Assembly (NCBI RefSeq): GCF_000027005.1
Contig: NC_012964.1
Span: 2,232,001-2,296,000 of the forward strand
DNA from: Komagataella phaffii GS115
Taxonomy: Eukaryota > Ascomycota > Pichiomycetes > Pichiales > Pichiaceae
Direction: 5' to 3'
Length of the DNA: 64,000 nucleotides
Shown: piece by piece, positions 38,575 to 47,564 of the stretch
Layout of the letters: each line of letters opens with the position of its first letter
Numbering within the stretch: the first letter of the stretch is position 1
The notes under the pieces: generated by a model
Database searches by the model: none
The model's input: only the letters and a program-made list of their open reading frames with translations
What the model was told of the DNA's origin: nothing
Made by a program: the position numbers and the translations under genes

Positions 38575-40942
38575 ATGTACAGGCCACCAGCTTATTTCCA
38601 GGAGCTTTCAGACATCTCTCCTGCGACTTCGTTGAAGGAAGGTGAAAGAGAACCTGAAATGGAATCAGAACCGGAATCAGAACATGTGGAATCAGTTCCT
38701 GCGAAGCGTGGAGTATCGTTTGATCATGAACAAGCCATTGAGTCTGATAGTGGAGAAGAATCCCTTGATGAAGAGCACAGGATTAACGAGTCTGACCAAT
38801 TGCTCCCCGAATTCAATAAAAGACCGTTGAGTGACACTCCGGTAATGTCGGGCACTGTTTCTCCGTCTGCACAGGGTATTGCTACGTCTCCGTTGAACTT
38901 GAGTGACACGGAAGACTCGGATGGGGACGATTATGAGTCTGAAAGACGGCAGCGTGTTCATGAGGCAGCTGTAAACACTCTCAAAAATATCACAATTCAT
39001 AAAGACTTTCAAACTACTATCGATATCCCGGGTCAGACAAGTTCTAAGAGCAACCCAAAAGGTATAGTGGTAACACCTGAAAGAGTTGTCGTGGTAATGA
39101 TTGGTCTTCCCGCTAGAGGGAAATCATACTTAGCCAACAAATTGACCCGTTATCTCAACTGGCTTCAAATAAATTGCCGTCTTTTCAATGTGGGCAGCAC
39201 CAGACGTAAAGAGAGTTCCAAGATGGGACCCGAAAATTACCCATTACCTGACAATAATAGTGGTACTACAACTCCTGAGAAACCGGAAACAAGTAGTGGT
39301 ACCTCTCATAGGGCATCTTTTTTTCAGCCCGGACAATAAAGACAGCATTAAACTTCGTGAGAAATGGGCGATGGACACTCTGGACGCTCTTTTGCATTAT
39401 TTATTGGAAGAAGATGGTTGTGTAGGGATATTCGATGCCACAAACACTACCAAAGCACGCCGTCAAAAGGTCTTGAATACGATCGTAGAAAAGTCAAATG
39501 GTCAACTGAAAGTGTTGTTTCTGGAGAGCATCTGCACTGATAAACGAATAGTTGACCAAAATATACGTCTCAAGCTTTCCGGCCCTGATTATAAACGCAT
39601 GGATCCAGAAATAGCTCTGCAAGATTTTGTTGCACGACTAAGTAATTATGAAAAGGCCTACGAGACAATTGATGAAGAAGAGGAGAAGCTGCCCAATTTT
39701 CAATACGTCAAGATGGTGGATGTTGGGAAAAAGGTAATCGCTTTCAATATCCACGGTTTTTTGGCTTCGCAAATAATATACTATCTGCTTAACTTCAATT
39801 TATCGGAACGACAAATCTGGATCACAAGGCATGGAGAGAGTACTGATAATGTCAAAGGTCGTATCGGCGGTGATTCAAGCTTGACCCCTCGTGGAGATAA
39901 ATTTAGTAAAGCTTTGGCGAGGTTTATTGACTTTAAAAGAACAGAGTTCCGCAAAAAGCAATTACAAGAGTTTCATGAACGACTCGAAATCAAGTATCGC
40001 AAAAAGGAGTCGCAGGCGACTTCAGATGACCTCAAAGACGTTGATGAGGAGGTTCCCGTTGAACCATCTTTTTGTGTTTGGTCCTCAATGTCCAAACGGT
40101 CTATTGAAACAACCCGTTACTTTGATGATAAGGAGTTCCTGATAAAGGAAATGAAGATGTTGGACGAACTTGGTGCAGGTAAGATGGATGGAATGACATA
40201 CGAAGAGATTCAGAAGAGCTATCCAAACGAATTCCAAGCCAGATTAGTGGACAAGTTAACATATCGCTACCCCGGAGTTGGGGGTGAGTCATATTTGGAT
40301 GTGATTAACAGGCTTAGACCTGTTATAACGGAGATCGAAAGGACTACAAGTCACCTCCTTCTGGTGACGCATCGTGTTGTAACGAGAATTCTGCTGGGCT
40401 ATTTTTTGAATTTGGACAAGGAAGCAATTGGAGATTTGGATGTTCCGTTACACACAGTATACCTTTTGGAGCCTAAACCCTTTGGTGTAGATTGGTCGTT
40501 TTATGATTACGATGAAGCCTCAGATTGGTTTGTTAAAATTGATCCAGAGACATTAGAGAACAGGAAAAAGGTTAAGCAGGTGGGTATTTCTTTCAGAGAG
40601 CGTAAGTTCTCAGTGGTACCAACGGCTCCAAGAATATCACGCCCTGGATCATTTGTGTTTTCTGACTCTAATAGTAATAATTCTACGGCGGCTTCAGGTA
40701 CTCATTCTGTTCAATCTGCCAACTCTTCCACAAGGTTAGCGGACTACTATCGCAACAGAACAAACCAGGCAGTGGTTGAAGATTTGAGAAGAGCACGAGG
40801 TCAGGCACCTAACGGTAGTTCACAATTTACTCCTCACGGGATCCCTCCACCCAAGAATGCGAATGCTCAAGCCCCAGAGGGACTACTAGAAGTGGAACAA
40901 CTGAGTGCCAGATTAAACAACCTTCGCACCACTCGAAAATAA
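38575..40942 (+). CDS. PFK26: 6-phosphofructo-2-kinase / fructose-2,6-bisphosphatase-type enzyme, frame broken by one extra base
   Basis: Two frames together encode one enzyme of about 788 residues. The first (38575-39339) has a disordered acidic N-terminus and the kinase P-loop GLPARGKS at 177-184. The second continues with FFSPDNKDSIKLREKWA, FDATNTTKARR, the phosphatase domain and a Ser/Asn-rich tail, ending at 40942. The frame changes in a run of seven T (39318-39324); dropping one T restores HRASFFSPDNKD. As written, translation stops at 39337-39339 and loses most of the kinase. The phosphatase domain keeps RHGES (His419 in the joined protein) and THRVV, so both activities may be present, unlike S. 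cerevisiae Pfk26. It controls fructose-2,6-bisphosphate, the glycolysis/gluconeogenesis switch. Confidence 0.87.
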
Positions 40943-40996
40943 AAGGGAAACATTCCGTATTTATATTGAACAATACTCTATTTAAATCCGTTATGT

Positions 40997-41455
40997 TTAT
41001 TCGTAGATCCAAGAGGTCAAAGTTGGCTTGTAGTCAACAAGTTCCTCCTTTTTGAACCACAAACCGATTTCCTTCTCGGCAGACTCAACAGAGTCGGAAC
41101 CATGGATGATGTTTCTACCCATGTCAACGGCGAAGTCACCTCTGATGGTACCTGGGGCGGAAGCCAAAGGGTTAGTAGCACCCAACAAAGCTCTACCCTG
41201 CTTGACAACATCCTTACCCTCCCAGACGGTAGCCAAGACTGGACCACTCAACATGTAAGACAGCAGAGATGGGAAGAATGGCTTGGAGGTCAAATCAGCA
41301 TAGTGCTCTCTCAACAAGTCTTCGTTAGCCAAAGTCAACTTGATAGCAACTAACTTGTAACCCTTGTTCCAGAATCTGGACAGGATCTCTGGTACCAGAC
41401 CTCTCTGGACACCATCTGGTTTAACAGCAATGAAGGTTCTCTCGTTTTGGGACAT
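40997..41455 (-). CDS. YNK1: Nucleoside diphosphate kinase
   Basis: A 152-residue NDP kinase that transfers phosphate between nucleoside tri- and diphosphates through a phosphohistidine. The catalytic His118 lies in RNIIHGSDS, and the N-terminal [16 protein letters not shown] and [14 protein letters not shown] blocks are highly conserved. Length is standard. Codon usage looks biased toward abundant-protein codons. It is convergent with the PFK26-type gene (54 bp) and divergent from eIF2A across 703 bp that contain a CGAACGA cluster close to the YNK1 start. Confidence 0.97.
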   Translation of the reverse strand: MSQNERTFIAVKPDGVQRGLVPEILSRFWNKGYKLVAIKLTLANEDLLREHYADLTSKPFFPSLLSYMLSGPVLATVWEGKDVVKQGRALLGATNPLASAPGTIRGDFAVDMGRNIIHGSDSVESAEKEIGLWFKKEELVDYKPTLTSWIYE

Positions 41456-42158
41456 TTGATTTGGAGTTGTAGAGTGGAAAGAAAGAAATTTTTGGGTACG
41501 AACAACGAACGAATGAGCGAACGATTTCGTTCGAATAAGGCACGGGAAATTGAAATTTGTGTTCTGATGTTGGGGTGTGGTGATTGACCAGGTTTGTCAG
41601 CCCGGAAGAGATCTTTCTACCAGGCTTACAGTGTAATATAGGGTGGGTAGGCTTGATTCTATCGTATTGTGACGTCTTGTCCCATCATTTTTACTGGGAT
41701 ACTTGAATAGTCGCTTTCTTTATCATCTACCTACTCACTACCTGCCCACTCAGAGTCAACACTGTGTTTCTAGAAGACTTGGTAATTGGCAATCATTAGT
41801 TCTCCTCTTGGTACAGCAATGCATTTCTGACTGGTAACTATCCAATTGGCTTTTTCAGCCAGAAATGGCAAGGAGATCAGCCCTTGGTGTACCCTGCCGT
41901 TTCTGATTCACTTTGGAATCATAACCTTGTATCTAAAACAGCTCCCTATATTCATGTATATATATGTCCTTCACTTAGAAAACCTATTCGTGTCCTCTCC
42001 AGCCTTTCATCCACTCAAACTCCCCCCCTTCCCTCCAAAGGTTTACGTTTCCCTGTAATTTCCTTCATGTTTTGTCCTTAAACTTCCTCATCACGATTAC
42101 CCGTCTCGTATATTTCATCCTTCTCGACAAAAAAATTGTGCTCTCCTTCTCCCAACAC
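41456..42158. other. 703-bp divergent YNK1/eIF2A promoter region
   Basis: Apart from the CGAACGA cluster near YNK1, the eIF2A side is pyrimidine-rich (about 41990-42050), as is common for yeast transcription start regions. Open frames here do not look coding. No RNA gene is seen. Confidence 0.55.
41499..41533. promoter_or_regulatory. CGAACGA repeat and palindrome cluster upstream of YNK1
   Basis: CGAAC (41499), CGAACGAA (41506) and the palindrome CGAACGA-TT-TCGTTCG (41518-41533) lie 44-78 bp before the YNK1 ATG. A repeated, partly palindromic sequence suggests a protein-binding site, but no factor is identified. Confidence 0.4.
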
Positions 42159-44015
42159 ATGACTGTCACCCAGTTCTTTTGCCGTCAAGCAAAGGCCGTG
42201 GAATTGTTCCATGGTCAACCAGATTACACAGAAGTCCCTGCTTTTGCCAGTCCGAATCAAGATACCAAAGTAGCTACGTATTCTCCCGATGGATCTCGTT
42301 TCGTGTATACCCAGGCAAACTCCGTGTTTATCATAGACGCCAACGACGGATCGGTGGCAGTAGAGCTACCAGTTAAAGATGTGTTCGATGTTCACTTTTC
42401 TCCCTTGGGAACCTTTTTGTGCGCTTGGTCCAGACCTACTGCCGATCAGGAAGCTTCAAACGTTAGTATTTGGAAAACTGATTTGGCATCTAGATCTGGC
42501 GTCAAAGTTGGAGAATATAAGGCACGTAACCAAACAGGCTGGAAACCACAGTTCACTGCTGATGAGTCTCTTGTGTGTCGGTTGACAAGTCCTTCTGAGT
42601 TGCAGTTCTACAGTACGGCCAAGGAGCCAATGTTACAGGGCAAAGCATTGCACGTTCTCAATACAAAGGCCTCTGGAAAAATTGCTAGCTACGCCGTCAG
42701 TCCAGGAAAGAACATGTCTGTGGCTGTTTTCTTACCCGAACATAGTGGAAAGCCCGCCTCCATCAGAGTTTACAACATTCCAAACTTCCAACAGCCTGTA
42801 TCCCAAAAGCAATTTTTCAAGGCTGAAACATGTGAGTTTAAATGGAATGGGATCGGTACCTCCTTACTGGCCCTTGTTTCTACTGATGTTGACTCGTCAA
42901 ATAAGTCCTACTACGGGGAATCTACTCTGTACTTGATGGGTATCATCGGATCTTTTGACCAAAGAATTACTCTGGACAAGGAAGGCCCTATTCACGACTT
43001 TTCTTGGTCTACGTCATCTCGGGAATTTGGTGTTATATATGGTTATATGCCTGCTCAGACCACCTTTTTCGATGCTAGGGGTAACTCAATCCATTCTCTG
43101 GCACCAAGCTCTAAGAACACTTTAGCATATTCTCCACACGCTCGTTACATCCTTGTAGCTGGGTTTGGTAACTTGCAAGGAACCGTGGAAATATATGATC
43201 GCCAAGACAAATTCAAAAAGATCGCCACATTTGAAGCTTCCAACACGTCTGTGTGTGAATGGTCTCCAGATGGACAGTATATCATGACTGCTACGACTGT
43301 TCCTCGTTTGCGAGTAGATAACTGTTGCAAGATCTGGCACCATACAGGTGAGCTTTGTTACATTAAGGAATATAAAGAGCTATTTAGTGCCAAATGGAGG
43401 CCACAGGACAGCTCACTATTTGATCCTCGCGCTTTGGACTCCATTAAACCAGCTCAACACGAATCTGCATTGAATTATCTATCCAAGAGAAAGGGTAGAA
43501 TGCCAAACTCGAAGGAACCCAAGGGCGTTTATCGCCCCCCTCACGCCAGAACTGCTGGATTCAAAAGCTCGTTCGCGTCTAATTCGTCTGATGAGAGTGA
43601 TAAATCTAGTGCTAGCTCAGCCGGAGGCTACAAACCTCCTGGGGCTCGTACTAAGGTCATTCCAGGAGCTGTGCTGCGCTCCAGTAATGATCCAGCTAGC
43701 GCTGCCAAGAACAGGAAACGCAAGGGTATTCCAGGTGCTGTGAAGAAAACTGAAGACAAGCCTGCTTCTGCACCTGTTTCGGCACCTAGTGAAAAACCTC
43801 AAGAAATTCCTAGTGAGTCTTCTTCACAGAGTTTAGCAGAAGGTAACTCTTTAGAAGAGAAGAAAATCAGAGCACTTTTGAAAAAACTGCGAGCCATTGA
43901 AACTCTGAAACAGAAGAGATCTGCTGGTGATCATCTCGAAGAGACTCAAATTTTGAAAATTCAAACGGAAGACAAAGTTCGCTCCGAACTATCCAGTCTA
44001 GGATGGAAGGAATAG
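42159..44015 (+). CDS. Translation initiation factor eIF2A
   Basis: A 618-residue protein matching the eIF2A family (S. cerevisiae YGR054W). The N-terminal 400 residues form a nine-bladed beta-propeller with blocks such as DSSNKSYYGESTLYL and AGFGNLQGTVEIYDR. A basic linker with two IPGA repeats and YKPPGAR follows, and the C-terminal helix has EEKKIRALLKKLRAIE and ends LGWKE, nearly as in yeast. eIF2A can deliver initiator tRNA in an eIF2-independent way and affects IRES and uORF translation. The open frame extends 29 codons upstream but without ATG; the start is 42159. Convergent with OTU1 (31 bp). Confidence 0.94.
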   Translation: MTVTQFFCRQAKAVELFHGQPDYTEVPAFASPNQDTKVATYSPDGSRFVYTQANSVFIIDANDGSVAVELPVKDVFDVHFSPLGTFLCAWSRPTADQEASNVSIWKTDLASRSGVKVGEYKARNQTGWKPQFTADESLVCRLTSPSELQFYSTAKEPMLQGKALHVLNTKASGKIASYAVSPGKNMSVAVFLPEHSGKPASIRVYNIPNFQQPVSQKQFFKAETCEFKWNGIGTSLLALVSTDVDSSNKSYYGESTLYLMGIIGSFDQRITLDKEGPIHDFSWSTSSREFGVIYGYMPAQTTFFDARGNSIHSLAPSSKNTLAYSPHARYILVAGFGNLQGTVEIYDRQDKFKKIATFEASNTSVCEWSPDGQYIMTATTVPRLRVDNCCKIWHHTGELCYIKEYKELFSAKWRPQDSSLFDPRALDSIKPAQHESALNYLSKRKGRMPNSKEPKGVYRPPHARTAGFKSSFASNSSDESDKSSASSAGGYKPPGARTKVIPGAVLRSSNDPASAAKNRKRKGIPGAVKKTEDKPASAPVSAPSEKPQEIPSESSSQSLAEGNSLEEKKIRALLKKLRAIETLKQKRSAGDHLEETQILKIQTEDKVRSELSSLGWKE

Positions 44016-44046
44016 AAATAGGTGTGCAAAACGTCTATGTTTATTC

Positions 44047-44985
44047 TCAATTGACTTCACCAAAATTTGTGTGGCCAGTTTTCTTTGCGTGGCTATTTGC
44101 TTCTTTTTCTCCTTGCAATGTTGCGAGACATATTTGACATTGGAGTATGAATGTGGAAGTATTCGTATAATAGCCCTGGTTCTTAAGATGGTTGGTTAAT
44201 TTGAGAACGTTGTCTTCAATCAAAGTCCCCAACTCACTGAACTTATCAAACACACAAATTTGTGAGTCCTCCTCATCTAATGATGTGTCCAGCTTGAGAG
44301 CCATAGCGTCGTAATGAATACCACTATACATAATAACGCAAAACCTTGAAGCCATTTCATCATTAAATTTGTAGACTTGAAGAGACTCAATATCCACTGT
44401 CCAGATACTGATATCAAGGTATTCTGCCAATATCTGTGCTTCGATGGCTCCTCCCCAGGAATTACTGCTTTGGATCCACTGAGAATACTCTGTGATTGAC
44501 TTTCCACCCAAGATGGCGGAGTTATAAATACCTTGGTTGTTCTCTCTGATTACATTAGCGACGGCCTGTCTTAGTTCTTGTTGAGAATCCGGATACTTGA
44601 TTGAATCAGGACCAAATATACAGTAGCCGACAGAGTTGAAGAAACAAGAATTATCATCGGGAATCTTCCGCAAGACTAGGAAGATGTCGTCTATTTGAAC
44701 GTAGGGCGCATCATTCTGGTTTGAGACAGTGGCAATTGCAACCTCATTCTTGTTGACAGGCACTTCTGTTTCAATGGTATCAGTGACAATGATCATTTCA
44801 CCATTCTTGATTCCACTATCAGTAAGCAACTTGCTGGTATCTGAGATATCAATTGTCTGAGGAGGAAACCCAACCTTTATATTGATAGAAGCTGATCCAA
44901 TTTCATTAAGTAAATCCGATACTGTAGCCCCGTCAGGCAATGTTATTAGCCGCTGTTCATTTGAACGCTTGATCTTAAGTCTCAT
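44047..44985 (-). CDS. OTU1: Cdc48-associated OTU deubiquitinase Otu1
   Basis: A 312-residue deubiquitinase. A UBX-like N-terminal domain (1-75) binds Cdc48. The OTU domain has catalytic Cys114 in DDNSCFFN and His224 in GIHYDAM. A C-terminal C2H2 zinc finger (Cys283, Cys286, His299, His305) closes the protein. Otu1 trims ubiquitin chains on Cdc48 substrates, for example in ER-associated degradation and Spt23 processing. It starts 212 bp from the divergent AMSH-type deubiquitinase, so two deubiquitinases share one promoter region. Confidence 0.94.
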   Translation of the reverse strand: MRLKIKRSNEQRLITLPDGATVSDLLNEIGSASINIKVGFPPQTIDISDTSKLLTDSGIKNGEMIIVTDTIETEVPVNKNEVAIATVSNQNDAPYVQIDDIFLVLRKIPDDNSCFFNSVGYCIFGPDSIKYPDSQQELRQAVANVIRENNQGIYNSAILGGKSITEYSQWIQSSNSWGGAIEAQILAEYLDISIWTVDIESLQVYKFNDEMASRFCVIMYSGIHYDAMALKLDTSLDEEDSQICVFDKFSELGTLIEDNVLKLTNHLKNQGYYTNTSTFILQCQICLATLQGEKEANSHAKKTGHTNFGEVN

Positions 44986-45197
44986 TACGCTTGGTCTGAC
45001 AGCTTTCCTTTTTCCTTGATAAGCACTATTGATAGCACTATTTTGAGATTAGGGCGTGGGGTGGCAAGGTTGCGGGCGAGAAACGTTGGTGGGCTAAGTC
45101 TGAAGGGGAACATGTGCGCTAGGCGGAGAACTATCGAAAAGTCATTTGGCCGCTACCTATTATCCGCAGCTTAATCCACCAAGTTTCCCGAGAGTAC

Positions 45198-46472
45198 ATG
45201 AAATCCTCTAAAGAACTATACAAGGAGGCTCTCAACTATGAATACTCTTCCGCGGTTTCTTTCAAGGCCTGGGTTCGAAGTGCTCAAATCATTTTGCGAC
45301 ATGCCCGGCAGTTTGCTGAACAAAGATACATCAGTGAGTGCTATAAGTTGTCTGTTCGTTTTGTAGACTTGATTGTGAACAAGATGGCCACGCATAAAGA
45401 GCTCAAGCAATTGAAGAAAATAAATGCACCAGTATATCTCACCTATTTGGATTTGGCTACGAAGAAAGTCCCAGATGTCATCAAGGAATGTGAGGCCTTG
45501 AAGACAATTTTGGATGATGAGTACCAAAGCTACCTCAAACTGCAACAATTGAAACGACAGAAGCAGAAAGACCAATTGATCCATCATCAGAATCAGGCTC
45601 AAACGCATAAATTACGTAGATCTTCATCAATATTGAAAGATCATATCAACGCTGTTGATGAAAGAGCGCTGTTGAAACAACTACAGCAGTTGACATACCA
45701 TGATCGTGAATTCGCAACCGCAATAACGGAGATGCCAAATTATCCAGAGATCCCCCAGCTGAGTATTTCAACGAATCAGAACACTAGATCAGAGGCACCC
45801 CCACTTCCACCAAGAGTATCGCAGGAACAGTCATTAGCACCAGTATCACTAGATTCATCACAGGCAGATTTACAACACAAAACTGTTAACTTCACCGAAG
45901 CTGGGCAACCATTACGAACAGTATTTATTTCAGATAGACTCCAATCTGAGTTCCTTAGACTAGCGGAACCAAACACGATACAAAAGCTAGAGACTTGTGG
46001 CATCCTTTGTGGAAAGCTCGTCAGAAATGCATTCTTCATCACCCATTTGGTTATACCAGATCAAGAGTCGACACCAAACACATGTAATACAAGAAATGAG
46101 GAAAAGTTATTCGACACTATAGATCAGCTTGATTTATTTGTCCTTGGATGGATACATACCCACCCAACACAATCATGCTTCCTGTCTTCCATAGACTTAC
46201 ATACACAGAATTCGTACCAGATCATGTTAAGCGAAGCAATTGCCATTGTGTGTGCACCAGCACCTCAGTTTTCTCATCATTCTTTTGGATGTTTTCGGCT
46301 AACCCATCCTCCGGGAATTCCAACCATTACACAATGCACTAGGACGGGATTTCATCCTCATGAGGAACCCAATCTGTATGTGACTTGTAATCGAAAGAAC
46401 ATGGGCGACGTGCAAGGCGGACACGTTGTGATCAAGAATCATTTACCGTTTGAAAAGCTTGATCTAAGATAA
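45198..46472 (+). CDS. AMSH-type JAMM deubiquitinase, K63-chain specific (Sst2-like)
   Basis: A 424-residue protein with an N-terminal MIT-like helical domain (1-125), a linker with PPLPPR and a C-terminal JAMM metalloprotease (about 240-424). The full zinc site is present: Glu265 in ETCGILCG, His320 and His322 in HTHP, and Asp333, with Ser330, in the H-x-H-x7-S-x2-D pattern. The AMSH-specific second zinc site, C-x5-H-x-H (CTRTGFHPH), is also present; it gives Lys63-linkage selectivity. AMSH proteins act on ESCRT-0 cargo at endosomes. S. cerevisiae lacks an active AMSH and keeps only Rfu1, related to the N-terminal part. Convergent with BUD20 (32 bp). Confidence 0.93.
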   Translation: MKSSKELYKEALNYEYSSAVSFKAWVRSAQIILRHARQFAEQRYISECYKLSVRFVDLIVNKMATHKELKQLKKINAPVYLTYLDLATKKVPDVIKECEALKTILDDEYQSYLKLQQLKRQKQKDQLIHHQNQAQTHKLRRSSSILKDHINAVDERALLKQLQQLTYHDREFATAITEMPNYPEIPQLSISTNQNTRSEAPPLPPRVSQEQSLAPVSLDSSQADLQHKTVNFTEAGQPLRTVFISDRLQSEFLRLAEPNTIQKLETCGILCGKLVRNAFFITHLVIPDQESTPNTCNTRNEEKLFDTIDQLDLFVLGWIHTHPTQSCFLSSIDLHTQNSYQIMLSEAIAIVCAPAPQFSHHSFGCFRLTHPPGIPTITQCTRTGFHPHEEPNLYVTCNRKNMGDVQGGHVVIKNHLPFEKLDLR

Positions 46473-46504
46473 AAAAAAAGTCACTATGTTTCCAATTGGC
46501 ATAA

Positions 46505-47008
46505 TCAGTCTGCCATCTTAACTTCCTTTACAGGGGCATCCAGATTCTCTTTCACCGTTTGAGCGGCCTCCTCCTGTGGCGCTTGAAGTTGAGCTGCAAG
46601 TATTTTGTCCTTCTCTTCGTTTTCTGCCAAATGAGTGGCTAACACAGCATCTTCCATTTGCTTTCTGGAAGGTTCAGATTGCTTATAATGTTCTACTCGT
46701 TCCATAAACTTGAGTAAGTTGGTTCCTGCTGCTGCTTCACTCTCTAAGTTATCATATGGTCTTACACTAAGGTCTTTGACCCTTCTTTTATGGATCTTAG
46801 ACTTCAAATGTGAGGCAAGTGCCTTATTGTCCTGAAAATATTTGGCACAATGAACACAGTAGTATTGACCCAATCCCGCTTTGTATTCATCCATAGGTTG
46901 ATGCTTTAAGCTCTGAATAGACTCTGGTGTCGATAGATCACCATAGATAAGGTCCAAATCTCTGGTTCTTCGCTTGGTCTTGTATCTCCTTACACTGTAT
47001 CTTCCCAT
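46505..47008 (-). CDS. BUD20: Pre-60S shuttling zinc-finger protein Bud20
   Basis: A 167-residue protein. The basic N-terminus (MGRYSVRRYKTKRRTRDLD) is the nuclear import and rRNA-binding part. A single C2H2 finger (CVHC and HLKSKIH, spacing C-x2-C-x12-H-x5-H) lies at residues 51-75. A helical acidic tail follows. Bud20 joins pre-60S particles in the nucleus and helps their export; human ZNF593 is the counterpart. Two RTCACGTG boxes lie about 80-100 bp upstream of its start, and RPL10 is the divergent neighbour. Confidence 0.94.
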   Translation of the reverse strand: MGRYSVRRYKTKRRTRDLDLIYGDLSTPESIQSLKHQPMDEYKAGLGQYYCVHCAKYFQDNKALASHLKSKIHKRRVKDLSVRPYDNLESEAAAGTNLLKFMERVEHYKQSEPSRKQMEDAVLATHLAENEEKDKILAAQLQAPQEEAAQTVKENLDAPVKEVKMAD

Positions 47009-47564
47009 TTGCGTTTAGGTGGTTATCAAAAACTAAAAGGAAAAATTTCAGATGTTTATCTCTAAGGTTTTTTCTTTTTACAGTATAACACGTGATGCGT
47101 CACGTGGTACTAGATTACGTAAGTTATTTTGGTCCGGTGGGTAAGTGGGTAAGAATAGAAAGCATGAAGGTTTACAAAAACGCAGTCACGAATTATTGCT
47201 ACTTCGAGCTTGGAACCACCCCAAAGATTATATTGTACTGATGCACTACCTTCTCGATTTTGCTCCTCCAAGAACCTACGAAAAACATTTCTTGAGCCTT
47301 TTCAACCTAGACTACACATCAAGTTATTTAAGGTATGTTCCGTTAACATGTAAGAAAAGGAGAGGATAGATCGTTTATGGGGTACGTCGCCTGATTCAAG
47401 CGTGACCATTCGAAGAATAGGCCTTCGAAAGCTGAATAAAGCAAATGTCAGTTGCGATTGGTATGCTGACAAATTAGTATAAAAAGCAATAGACTTTCTA
47501 ACCACCTGTTTTTTTCCTTTTACTTTATTTATATTTTGCCACCGTACTAACAAGTTCAGACAAA
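47009..47564. other. 556-bp divergent BUD20/RPL10 region
   Basis: The region holds the promoters of two ribosome-related genes. Paired CACGTG boxes are on the BUD20 side, and a T-rich tract (about 47508-47532) precedes RPL10. An open frame at 47145-47369 begins at GTG; its first ATG (47241) leaves 42 codons, so it is not called as a gene. Confidence 0.55.
47089..47106. promoter_or_regulatory. Inverted pair of RTCACGTG boxes (Cbf1/bHLH-type)
   Basis: CACGTG at 47089-47094 and 47101-47106 are arranged as inverted ATCACGTG and GTCACGTG with a 6-bp spacer. This is the Cbf1 consensus. In Candida albicans Cbf1 takes part in ribosomal-protein gene control; whether it does so here is inference. Confidence 0.6.

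Noticed and set aside
39188..39330. An intron in the PFK26-type gene ending at CTTTTTTTCAG
   Set aside because: No GT donor gives the needed phase without removing conserved kinase sequence, and no good branch site is present. A one-base excess is simpler.
47145..47369. 75-codon frame between BUD20 and RPL10
   Set aside because: It begins at GTG, leaves only 42 codons from its first ATG (47241), and matches nothing I recognise. A GTATGT near its end was considered as a donor but no fitting second exon was found.
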